Assembly: GCA_024279575.1 (NCBI GenBank)
Contig: JAJRRJ010000077.1
Span: 1 to 28,051 of the forward strand
Length of the DNA: 28,051 bases
Reading direction: 5' to 3'
Source: Alphaproteobacteria bacterium
GTDB lineage: Bacteria; Pseudomonadota; Alphaproteobacteria; Rhizobiales; Devosiaceae
The notes beneath the pieces are model-generated. The model saw only the letters and a list, made by a program, of their open reading frames with translations. It searched no databases and had not been told where the DNA came from. Below are positions 15,150 through 22,659 of this stretch, piece by piece. Position 1 is the stretch's first letter. Every line of letters begins with the position of its first letter. Both the position numbers and the translations under genes were made by a program.

Positions 15150-17981
15150 TTAAAACTCCTCCCCGTATGCAACATTTTTGGGACCACGCCCGACAGGGGA
15201 TTTTTGCGCCTTTGTGTGCGGCTGGGAAATCTGATCTCCGGGATCCGCCTTTTCAATTTTCACCCTCAGGTCAAACCATGCGGCCTGCCCGGTTATGGGG
15301 TCGGAATTGCTCCAGCGCATGCCATCTTCCCTGGGGGGTAATAATTCGGAAATCAGGTGATTAAGCAAAAAACCTTTTTGAGTTTCAGGGGCTTTTTCAT
15401 CCAGCGCCCAGGCGCCCGAGCGCTTGCCAATGGCGTTCCAGGTCCAAACGGTTTTGGCGTTGAGGGCATCCATTTTGACAACCGGCACTTTTATTTTGCC
15501 ATGGCGTGATGTCAGCCATGCCCAATCCCCATCCTCAAACCCATGCTCGGCGAATATCTCCCCGGACACATAAAGCGGGTTGGTGCCATGGATTTGGCGC
15601 AACCAGGCGTTTTGTGAGCCCCATGAATGATACATGGCGGCGGGGCGCTGGGTGAGGGCATGTAAGGGAAATTCCTCCAGATCTACAATGCCTTCTTCAA
15701 ACGGCTTATACCAGATGGGCAGTGGATCCATGGTGTCTTTAACCTGCTGGCGTAAATGATCGGGGGGTTGAATATCCCCGTGCCCTTCTGCGGCCAGCTG
15801 GAATTTGCGCAATGGTTCCACATAAAGCTGAAACAGATAGGGTTGAGGGCTGTCAAACAGGCCCCGTTCTACGGCCCAATCCTGGTATGCTTTGTTCCAG
15901 GGTTTGAAAAACGCCGCTTCTTTTGGAATATGATCAATCCAGAACCCGCCATTTTCAATATAGGCGTCAATCTGGTTGGGGTTTGGCTCCCCGCGCCCTT
16001 TGCCTTTGCCATCCTTGCCGCGAAAACCGGCCAAGGGGCCGACACCGGGACGCCGCTCATGATTTTGAATATAGTCCGCATAATCTTTATATGTTGCCGA
16101 ACCATCCTCATTTACCATGCCGGGTAAACCAAGCCTTGCCCCCAACTCAATCAGCACGGACTGGAAACAGCGCACATCGCGATCCGGCTCCACAACCGGC
16201 CAGCGAATTGAATCGGCGATCGCATCGGCCTCACAAATGGGTCGGTCGAGCAAAGAAATACAGTCATGGCGTTCAAGATAGGTGGTATCGGGTAAAATCA
16301 GATCGGCAAATGCCACCATTTCAGATGAATAGGCATCGGAATAGATGATGCGCGGAATGACATAATTGCCGTTTTTGTCCTTGTCGGTCAGCATGTCCAT
16401 AACTTTGGTGGAATTCATGGAAGAATTCCAACTCATGTTGGCCATGTACATGAACAGCGTATCGATTTTGTAAGGGTCACCCGCATGGGCGTTGGAAATC
16501 ACCATATGCATCAGCCCGTGGGCTGACATGGGATTTTCCCAGGTAAAAGCCTTATCAATCCGCGCCGCGCCACCATCTGGCGTCAGGCACAGGTCCTCGG
16601 GCCCGCGCACATACCCCAAATGAGGCCCGTCAAGGGGCGCGCCGGGAGTAACCTTGCAATGGGGTTTGGGGTGCGCCTCAACGGGTTTGGGATAACTTGG
16701 CTTGAATCGAAAGCCGCCGGGAACTTCCACCGAACCAAGTAAAATCTGCAACAGGTGCAACGCGCGACAGGTCTGGAAACCATTGGAATGGGCAGAAATA
16801 CCCCGCATGGCATGAAAGGCCACCGGTCTGCCTGTCATCTTGTCGTGCTTTTCACCTTTCCAGTCAGTCCAGGGCTGGTCAATGGTGATTTCTTCCTCAA
16901 AAGCAACATGGGCCAGCTCGGCGGCGATGCGCTTAATTCGTTCCGCGCTGATGCCGCATTGTTCAGCCACCGCCTCGGGGGTATGTTCCTCGGTGAGATA
17001 TTTTGCAGCCAGGATTTGGAACACCGGGCGATGGGTAACCCCTTTGAGTTTATAGGTTCCCACCATATCAGCTTTGACATTTGGTTTATCAAAGGCCACC
17101 GGCTTGCCGGTTTTACGATCCAGAACCAGCGGTTTGTCATCTTTGTTACGCAGAAACAGGCCAAACTCAGGGGATTTAGGGTCAGAATTGACTAAATAAG
17201 GTGCATTGGTATAGCGCTGGAGGTATTCCAGATCCACTTTGCCAGCCTTAAGCAACTCATGGATGAGGGCCAGAATAAACAGGCCATCGGTGCCCGGGGT
17301 AATACCAACCCATTCGTCAGCGATGGCGTTATACCCGGAGCGTACGGGATTAACGCCAATAATTTTTGCACCCCTTTCCTTGAGGCGCCCAAGGCCCATT
17401 TTAATGGGGTTGGAATCATGGTCTTCAGCAACGCCAAAAATCATGAACAGTTTGGCACGCTCCCAGTCAGGGGCACCGAATTCCCAAAAAGCACCGCCCA
17501 TAGTATAGATGCCGGCGGCGGCCATGTTAACGGAACAAAAACCACCATGGGCCGCATAATTTGGTGTGCCATAGGCCTGCGCCCACCAGCTTGTCAGCGA
17601 CTGACTTTGGTCGCGACCGGTAAAGAAGGCCAGTTTTTCCGGTGTGTTTTCACGAATGGGTGCAAGCCACCCGGTAGCGATCTCAAATGCTTCTTCCCAG
17701 GATATTTCCTCAAACTCTCCTGATCCGCGCTCACCGACCCGCTTCATGGGGGCCTTGAGACGGGCCGGGGAATAATGCTGCATAATCCCGGCGGAGCCTT
17801 TAGCGCACAATACCCCTTTGTTGACCGGATGATCCTTGTTGCCCTCGATATATTTTATCTTGCCATCCTGCATATGCACATTAATGCCGCAACGGCAGGC
17901 GCACATGTAACAGGTGGTTTTTCGGATTTCATCGGAAACATGGGGGGACGTATCAAGGGCAGGCTGTGCAATTGGCGGCAT
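15150..17981 (-). CDS. soeA: Sulfite dehydrogenase molybdopterin catalytic subunit SoeA
   Basis: The 943-residue molybdopterin oxidoreductase would oxidise sulfite to sulfate on the cytoplasmic side of the membrane. A [4Fe-4S] motif is present at Cys24, Cys27, Cys31 and Cys59. Molybdopterin domains follow, with a likely Mo-ligand cysteine at Cys149 in GGFCSVN, and a C-terminal dinucleotide-binding domain starts around residue 780. There is no twin-arginine signal; that absence separates cytoplasmic SoeA from periplasmic PsrA/PhsA-type enzymes. With SoeB and SoeC the gene order and sizes match known soeABC sets (for example Allochromatium). The assignment rests on motifs and context, and a related thiosulfate or polysulfide enzyme is the main alternative. 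Start ATG 17981. Confidence 0.85.
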   Translation of the reverse strand: MPPIAQPALDTSPHVSDEIRKTTCYMCACRCGINVHMQDGKIKYIEGNKDHPVNKGVLCAKGSAGIMQHYSPARLKAPMKRVGERGSGEFEEISWEEAFEIATGWLAPIRENTPEKLAFFTGRDQSQSLTSWWAQAYGTPNYAAHGGFCSVNMAAAGIYTMGGAFWEFGAPDWERAKLFMIFGVAEDHDSNPIKMGLGRLKERGAKIIGVNPVRSGYNAIADEWVGITPGTDGLFILALIHELLKAGKVDLEYLQRYTNAPYLVNSDPKSPEFGLFLRNKDDKPLVLDRKTGKPVAFDKPNVKADMVGTYKLKGVTHRPVFQILAAKYLTEEHTPEAVAEQCGISAERIKRIAAELAHVAFEEEITIDQPWTDWKGEKHDKMTGRPVAFHAMRGISAHSNGFQTCRALHLLQILLGSVEVPGGFRFKPSYPKPVEAHPKPHCKVTPGAPLDGPHLGYVRGPEDLCLTPDGGAARIDKAFTWENPMSAHGLMHMVISNAHAGDPYKIDTLFMYMANMSWNSSMNSTKVMDMLTDKDKNGNYVIPRIIYSDAYSSEMVAFADLILPDTTYLERHDCISLLDRPICEADAIADSIRWPVVEPDRDVRCFQSVLIELGARLGLPGMVNEDGSATYKDYADYIQNHERRPGVGPLAGFRGKDGKGKGRGEPNPNQIDAYIENGGFWIDHIPKEAAFFKPWNKAYQDWAVERGLFDSPQPYLFQLYVEPLRKFQLAAEGHGDIQPPDHLRQQVKDTMDPLPIWYKPFEEGIVDLEEFPLHALTQRPAAMYHSWGSQNAWLRQIHGTNPLYVSGEIFAEHGFEDGDWAWLTSRHGKIKVPVVKMDALNAKTVWTWNAIGKRSGAWALDEKAPETQKGFLLNHLISELLPPREDGMRWSNSDPITGQAAWFDLRVKIEKADPGDQISQPHTKAQKSPVGRGPKNVAYGEEF

Positions 17982-18055
17982 GTTTTTGGTCTCGTTACAA
18001 GTTCAAACAATGGTCTGTCGTCAATGAATTGTACACAGGTTAACTCCCCCGCAAT

Positions 18056-18068
18056 TGTGCAATGCACA
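18056..18068. promoter_or_regulatory. Perfect palindrome upstream of soeA (candidate operator 1)
   Basis: TGTGCA-A-TGCACA is a perfect 13-base inverted repeat about 75 bases upstream of the soeA ATG. A related palindrome lies 85 bases further upstream. Neither matches FNR, and the binding protein is unknown. Confidence 0.45.
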
Positions 18069-18138
18069 GATAAACGGTCCATTGTCCCATGCCAATTTTG
18101 TCATATTAGAATATGTTAATGGATGGTTGCAAGCAATG

Positions 18139-18156
18139 TTTGTGCATCTGCACCAA
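18139..18156. promoter_or_regulatory. Related palindrome upstream of soeA (candidate operator 2)
   Basis: TTTGTGCA-TC-TGCACCAA pairs at 7 of 8 positions and shares the TTGTGCA...TGCAC core with the palindrome at 18056-18068. The centres are about 85 bases apart, roughly eight helical turns, which would suit cooperative binding. Confidence 0.4.
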
Positions 18157-18169
18157 TTCAAAGCAGTCA

Positions 18170-18188
18170 GCGGGAGAAAACTGGACAT
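18170..18188. repeat. 19-bp direct repeat, copy outside nosX
   Basis: GCGGGAGAAAACTGGACAT is identical to 18688-18706 inside nosX. The flank also carries a nearby TGGCAT on the minus strand, as nosX does, so this may be a remnant of a duplicated nosX segment. Confidence 0.85.
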
Positions 18189-18200
18189 AAAATGCCAGTT
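18179..18200 (-). terminator. Weak candidate terminator of the nos operon
   Basis: On the minus strand, AACTGG and CCAGTT form a 6-bp stem with a 10-base loop followed by TTCT, 40 bases past the nosX stop. It is weak, and it overlaps the 19-bp repeat. Confidence 0.35.
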
Positions 18201-18239
18201 AATTCAAAACTGAAACGTCGCAGAAACTGTTCTTAAGAT

Positions 18240-19145
18240 TCAAGCCGGGGAGAGAAATACCTGGGCGCTTCCCTTTGCCAGCTCAATTGCAGGACGCGAC
18301 ATCAATGAAAAAGCGGTGGAAAGACCGTCAGCTTCGGCGCCAGAACTGGAAATCACGGTTACCTCAGCCCATTGCGCGCCCGGAATACCGGTGCGCGGAT
18401 CAAGAATATGTCCCGCCTTGGCGACGGCATCAAACACGGTTCCCAGTGGGGCGGAGGTTGCTATTGCCCCATTGCTGAGGGGCAATGTTGCCATTGCGGC
18501 ATTGTTGAACCCGATTTTCCATGGCCCGCCATCGGGCGCAAATCCAACAGCGGCAATTTCCCCGGTATCTACCAGTACATTTTGCACGCCATTGGCGCGA
18601 AAATAGTCGGCAATCTTGTCCGCAATAAAACCCTGGGCAACGCCGTTCAATGTTAGCTGGACCCCCGCGCGCTTAAAAGCAACCTTGGCGGGAGAAAACT
18701 GGACATGATGCCAACCGGTTTTCTCTAATGCCTGCGAAATCTGCGCCGCAGAGGGGGCAGCTCCGCGGGAATGGGAATTTGCATAAAGCGACCAAAGCGT
18801 CTGCACGCTGGGATCAAATGCACCCGCTGTCCTCTCGTTCAATACGGCGCAGGTGGACAACAATTCAACCATTTCAAAGGCGGGTGCATGCAGCACTGCC
18901 TGTCGGTTCAAAACACTGAGCTGGCTGTCGACACGATAAAGGCTGAATATGCCTTCAAGTCGGCGAATTTCTTCAACAGCCCCTCCGATTAAACGCTGCG
19001 CGTCCGGGTGATCAAGAATTATGCGCGCATCCGCACCAAGCGCCAGCCCGCGCCAATTCTGTATGGTTGTGGCCGCCCGGGCACCCACAACCGGCAATGC
19101 TGCAACACCGGCCAAAATTGTTAAAACACGTCTTCGAGTAACCAT
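18240..19145 (-). CDS. nosX: NosX, ApbE-like FAD:protein FMN transferase
   Basis: NosX is a periplasmic flavin transferase that attaches FMN to a threonine of NosR, keeping N2O respiration active. The 301-residue protein begins at ATG 19145, with AGGGGA 5 bases upstream and one base after the nosL stop. It has a Tat-type signal (TRRRVLTILAG). ApbE motifs follow: FSLYRVDSQLSVLNR, GAFDPSV, LNGVAQGFIADKIADY, NVLVDTGEIAAVG and GAEADGLSTAFSLM, where the acidic residue before LST is part of the metal/FMN site. It is the last gene of the nos operon. A 19-bp stretch (18688-18706) is duplicated exactly at 18170-18188 downstream. Confidence 0.92.
   Translation of the reverse strand: MVTRRRVLTILAGVAALPVVGARAATTIQNWRGLALGADARIILDHPDAQRLIGGAVEEIRRLEGIFSLYRVDSQLSVLNRQAVLHAPAFEMVELLSTCAVLNERTAGAFDPSVQTLWSLYANSHSRGAAPSAAQISQALEKTGWHHVQFSPAKVAFKRAGVQLTLNGVAQGFIADKIADYFRANGVQNVLVDTGEIAAVGFAPDGGPWKIGFNNAAMATLPLSNGAIATSAPLGTVFDAVAKAGHILDPRTGIPGAQWAEVTVISSSGAEADGLSTAFSLMSRPAIELAKGSAQVFLSPA
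18688..18706. repeat. 19-bp direct repeat, copy inside nosX
   Basis: Identical to 18170-18188. Here it encodes VQFSPA of NosX. Recombination between the copies would delete 518 bases, including the nosX 3' end with its catalytic motif. Confidence 0.85.
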
Positions 19146-19146
19146 T

Positions 19147-19674
19147 TTATTCCCCTGCTGCATGTGACTGGAAACTGACAGGGGACAAAACTGCCTCCTG
19201 CGATATATCTGAAAGGCGCAATACTTCACCCCCGCGCTCATCAGCAAATTCCTGCGCCTTTTCCACTTGTGAGAAGGGCACAATTTCAGGGGCCCCCATG
19301 CCCCCAGTTGCATCGGAGCCAACAACAAAATAGGCCTCGTTTGCATCAATCCAGTTGTTTTGACCCGGCTTCTCCCAACTTGGTGCCACTCCCATGTCGT
19401 TTACATACAGGGCAACAATTTTGGCGGATTGTTCAGGGGATTTAAGATAGGCAATGCCATCCCTTACCTGCGAAAACCACAGCGGAGCGGCAAACCCGGC
19501 AAGGTGAACCTGGGCCTTGGGGCCAACATGTTCCAGAATTATCATCTGGCAGTAATGGCCTGCTGCCTCGGGGGTGAGTTCAACGGGGGTGGGTTTTTCT
19601 GTCACCCCCCCATCCTGACACGCGGACAATAATACCAATAACAGAAGCGCAAAAACAGACCTGCCAAAACTCAT
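19147..19674 (-). CDS. nosL: NosL, copper-binding lipoprotein for N2O reductase assembly
   Basis: NosL is a periplasmic lipoprotein that carries Cu(I) to apo-NosZ during CuZ assembly with NosDFY. The 175-residue protein has a lipobox LLSAC (lipid-bearing Cys19) and the conserved GHYCQMI segment (Cys42, Met44) that contributes copper ligands. Further features are FSQVRDGIAYLKSPEQ and YFVVGSDATGGMGAPEIVPF, both typical of the family. Its ATG overlaps the nosY stop (ATGA), and nosX follows one base later, so the three are translationally coupled. Confidence 0.92.
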   Translation of the reverse strand: MSFGRSVFALLLLVLLSACQDGGVTEKPTPVELTPEAAGHYCQMIILEHVGPKAQVHLAGFAAPLWFSQVRDGIAYLKSPEQSAKIVALYVNDMGVAPSWEKPGQNNWIDANEAYFVVGSDATGGMGAPEIVPFSQVEKAQEFADERGGEVLRLSDISQEAVLSPVSFQSHAAGE

Positions 19675-20488
19675 GGCTCCACCTTTCGAAATACCAGCCA
19701 GGCTGCGAGTAATGCGAAAAAAGGCCAGCCCAACAAAGAAACAAGCAACCCCCAGGTGCCGGCAACCGGGCTGGCAGCATTTACTCCACTGGTTAGCGCA
19801 TCAACGGCCACATCAGGCATATTCAATAACCTGAAAGCATCGGCGGGGTTGGCAACCAGAAAATAGGGGAAAAATGTTGTGGTAAACCCCCCTCCGTCAT
19901 CCGCAACAAGCACCCCCAACAGGCTCAAATCATAAAGCACCACCAGAACCAGCCAGATGATAATCACGACACCTGAGGCCACCCCCGGCTGACGTACACT
20001 GGCTGACACCGCATACCCGATTCCAAGGAAAGTTGCCCCAAGGGCCAACGAAGTGAAAAACAAACGAACAAGGGGCAAAAAGGACAGGCCGACCAAACCA
20101 TTCTGAACGATCACCAGTGCGGCGCTTAGCATCAAGCCAACCGCCACCGCAAAAGCCAATACAAGAAAATGGGCAAGAAATTTCCCAATCAGGATTTGAG
20201 CGCGCGACAACGGATAGGCTAGATTCAGGGCCAGCGTGCCCCGTTCTATTTCACCCGCAATGGCATCAAACGACAAGAGCAGAGCAATCAGGGGCACCAG
20301 ATAAACCGAAAGAGTGGTAATGGATGTAGCGGCCACAGTGAGTGGATCAACCCCCAGGTTCCCAGCAGTTGCCCCCCCGCAAGCGTTAAAACCAGAGCAA
20401 ACAAACTCATCAGTACAACCGCTGTCGTCACCCACATATTGCGCCGTGCGATTAAAAGTTCCTGCTGCATAACAAAAAAAGCACCCAT
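19671..20488 (-). pseudogene. nosY: NosY, ABC-type permease for CuZ assembly, with a one-base frameshift
   Basis: NosY is the membrane subunit of the NosDFY transporter that supports copper-sulfide (CuZ) assembly. The N-terminus starts at ATG 20488 (MGAFFVMQQELLIARRNMWV) and runs to LTLAGG. The remainder, from GATAGNLGVD through SVYLVPLIALLLSFDAIAGE to the C-terminus, lies in another frame. The switch falls on a run of seven G at 20372-20378. Eight G would restore one frame of 272 residues, the usual NosY length, with about six membrane helices. As given, translation leaves the NosY frame after about 39 residues. Slippage, phase variation or a homopolymer base-call error are all possible. Both ends are overlapped by nosF and nosL (ATGA-type coupling), which argues for a normally intact gene. 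Confidence 0.9.
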
Positions 20489-21390
20489 TATTTCATCTCC
20501 AGTTCAGAGGATGAAATTTTTCGATAAAGCTCCTCCAATGAGGGCGGAGAGATTTCCACATCACTGATTATCGATCCAAGTGCTGTCAGGCGGGCCAGCG
20601 TTGCCATCTTCTCGTTCTGCAAACAGGTCAGTTCTACAACCTGACCGTTTTTACGCGTCCCCCCCATTTCTCCGGCCACCCTGTCACTCTCTTTGGAGGT
20701 GGTGGTAATTCTTACGTTAATTGGCATGGCTGCCTGGCGTCGAAGGGTTGTAAGATCGGCGTTGGCCACCAGTTTTCCTTTGCTCATAATTGCAATGCGG
20801 TCAGTACGGCTTGCAAGCTCGGTCAGGGCATGGGATGATAAAAGCACTGCGGTGCCTCCATCGGACAACTCCTGAACAATGTCATAAAATTCGTGGCGGG
20901 AAATGGGGTCGAGCCCACTGGTTGGCTCATCAAGCAGGGCCAGTTTGGGTTTTCCCAAAATAGCCTGAGCCAAACCCACCCGTTGACGCATGCCTTTGGA
21001 ATAGGTGCGGATTTTACGGTCGGCGGCATGGGCCAGGCCCACCCTTTCCAGCAAATCGTCGGCCTTTTGTATGGGGAGGGACTTGAGGCGGGCAAAATGG
21101 CGAAGCTGCTCGCGCCCGCTCAAGGCCCCCTGAAAAGCAACACTTTCGGGCAAGTAACCGATTGAGCACCGCGCAACACGGGAACCGGGCGCATGATCCA
21201 TGACTTTAATCATACCGGAAGTCAGCGGCGTCAGCCCCAGTATCATGCGGATCAGTGTGGTTTTGCCCGCGCCGTTATGCCCCAAAAGGGCAACCCGTTC
21301 TCCGGCTGCAACTTCAAAACTGACATCTGAGACAACCTCAAGAGCGCCATATGATTTTCGGGAATTTAAGATTTTCAGCGTTGTCATCAT
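20488..21390 (-). CDS. nosF: NosF, ABC ATPase of the NosDFY complex
   Basis: NosF is the cytoplasmic ATPase that drives NosDY in CuZ-site maturation. The 300-residue protein contains Walker A GHNGAGKTT, signature YSKGMRQRV, Walker B LALLDEPTSGLDP and the H-loop SSHAL. A C-terminal extension (about residues 210-300) is typical of NosF. I chose the ATG at 21390 because it forms an ATGA overlap with the nosD stop; ATG 21402 and 21387 are alternatives. Its stop overlaps the nosY start by one base. Confidence 0.93.
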   Translation of the reverse strand: MMTTLKILNSRKSYGALEVVSDVSFEVAAGERVALLGHNGAGKTTLIRMILGLTPLTSGMIKVMDHAPGSRVARCSIGYLPESVAFQGALSGREQLRHFARLKSLPIQKADDLLERVGLAHAADRKIRTYSKGMRQRVGLAQAILGKPKLALLDEPTSGLDPISRHEFYDIVQELSDGGTAVLLSSHALTELASRTDRIAIMSKGKLVANADLTTLRRQAAMPINVRITTTSKESDRVAGEMGGTRKNGQVVELTCLQNEKMATLARLTALGSIISDVEISPPSLEELYRKISSSELEMK

Positions 21391-22646
21391 ATGCCTATCC
21401 ATGGCTCAATTATGGGATCAACCGGCTCCATCAGCGGGGAGGTATCAATAACACCACCGGGCTGCAGAGCGGGGAAAGCGGACTGGGACCAGCGAATAAG
21501 TTGTACTGCGGGCGACTCCAAAAGCAGTTTTGTTGCCGGTTGTGACCAAAGAACACGGTCCATTGCATCATTGGGGCGATAAGCAGAGTCGGCAATACCA
21601 TCCCCGCTCAGATCAAAGGCGGCATGATCGGACCAATAATTCCCGCGCCCCTCAACGCTCCAGTTCACCCAGCGGGTGCCCGCATATTTCACCTGGGTTC
21701 TGTTGCCAATAAACCCGTTGTCAAAAATTTTATTACGTTCAGAGCCAGCGGTAAAATGGATGCCAATTCCGCATTGCTGAAACAAGTTATCACTAAATGA
21801 ATTCTTGTGAGAATTATAGATAAATAAACATTTCTCAGAAACCTGCTCAATGCGATTTCCTGAAATTACGCTATCGTTGGTATAATTCATCATAATTCCA
21901 TAATCGAGATCCCCCCGCGAAATATTGCCCTGCACAACAACATCATTGGAATTCATGATGGCATATCCCAAATGGTTGCCCAGCGAAATATTTGCCGAGA
22001 CCACGCTGTCGTGCACATACATATAGTGGACGGCAAACCTGAGGTCGCGAAACCGGTTGCGGGAAAATTCATTATTCATCGAGGTGCTGGCAAAGATGCC
22101 GTCCCGCCCCCAACGAATATCATTGCCGATCACTTTGGCGCCCGGAGAGTTCCACACATAAACACCATTCCCCCGGTCGTTCATACGATGATCCTGACGC
22201 CCCTCAATTACATTGGCCTGCACCAGAGCGTCCTTTGAGCCCTGCAGGTTCACCCCGATCAGATTACCAATAATTGTATTGCGGGTAACCACGGCGCCGG
22301 TTGCGCTTTCCTCCAGATAAATTCCTGCGTCCTTATCTTCTCCGGCAGAACCTGAACCGGTGATTGTCAACCCGGTGATGGTCACATCAGGGGCGACAAC
22401 CCGCACAACCGAACCTGTGCCGTTCCCCGTAATTGAGGCGGCACCGCCACCATCAATTGTTATACTTACATCAACAATGACAGGCCCAAAATGAATACCT
22501 GGCGCCAGGCGGAGGATATCCCCCGCCTGTGCCGTTGTTAAGGCTTTGGCCAGCTCGTCATTGCCCGCCTCAACACGCAATTCCAGCGCCATCGCAAATG
22601 AAGCGAAAAACACAAGAACAGTTGTCAAAAGGGTTCTAACAAGCAT
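21387..22646 (-). CDS. nosD: NosD, periplasmic beta-helix copper-maturation protein
   Basis: NosD is a periplasmic right-handed beta-helix protein that docks on NosFY and helps build the CuZ copper-sulfide cluster. The 419-residue form starts at ATG 22646, with AGAGGA 6 bases upstream, and has a Sec signal ending near AMA. Repeated parallel beta-helix turns are visible: VVTRNTIIGNLIGVNLQGSK, then NDVVVQGNISRGDLDYGIMM, then NDSVISGNRIEQVS. The conserved C-terminal GRGNYWSDHAAFDLSGDGI motif is also present. It starts 13 bases after nosZ. A longer upstream reading overlaps nosZ and is not supported. Confidence 0.93.
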   Translation of the reverse strand: MLVRTLLTTVLVFFASFAMALELRVEAGNDELAKALTTAQAGDILRLAPGIHFGPVIVDVSITIDGGGAASITGNGTGSVVRVVAPDVTITGLTITGSGSAGEDKDAGIYLEESATGAVVTRNTIIGNLIGVNLQGSKDALVQANVIEGRQDHRMNDRGNGVYVWNSPGAKVIGNDIRWGRDGIFASTSMNNEFSRNRFRDLRFAVHYMYVHDSVVSANISLGNHLGYAIMNSNDVVVQGNISRGDLDYGIMMNYTNDSVISGNRIEQVSEKCLFIYNSHKNSFSDNLFQQCGIGIHFTAGSERNKIFDNGFIGNRTQVKYAGTRWVNWSVEGRGNYWSDHAAFDLSGDGIADSAYRPNDAMDRVLWSQPATKLLLESPAVQLIRWSQSAFPALQPGGVIDTSPLMEPVDPIIEPWIGI

Positions 22647-22659
22647 TTCCATTCCTCTT

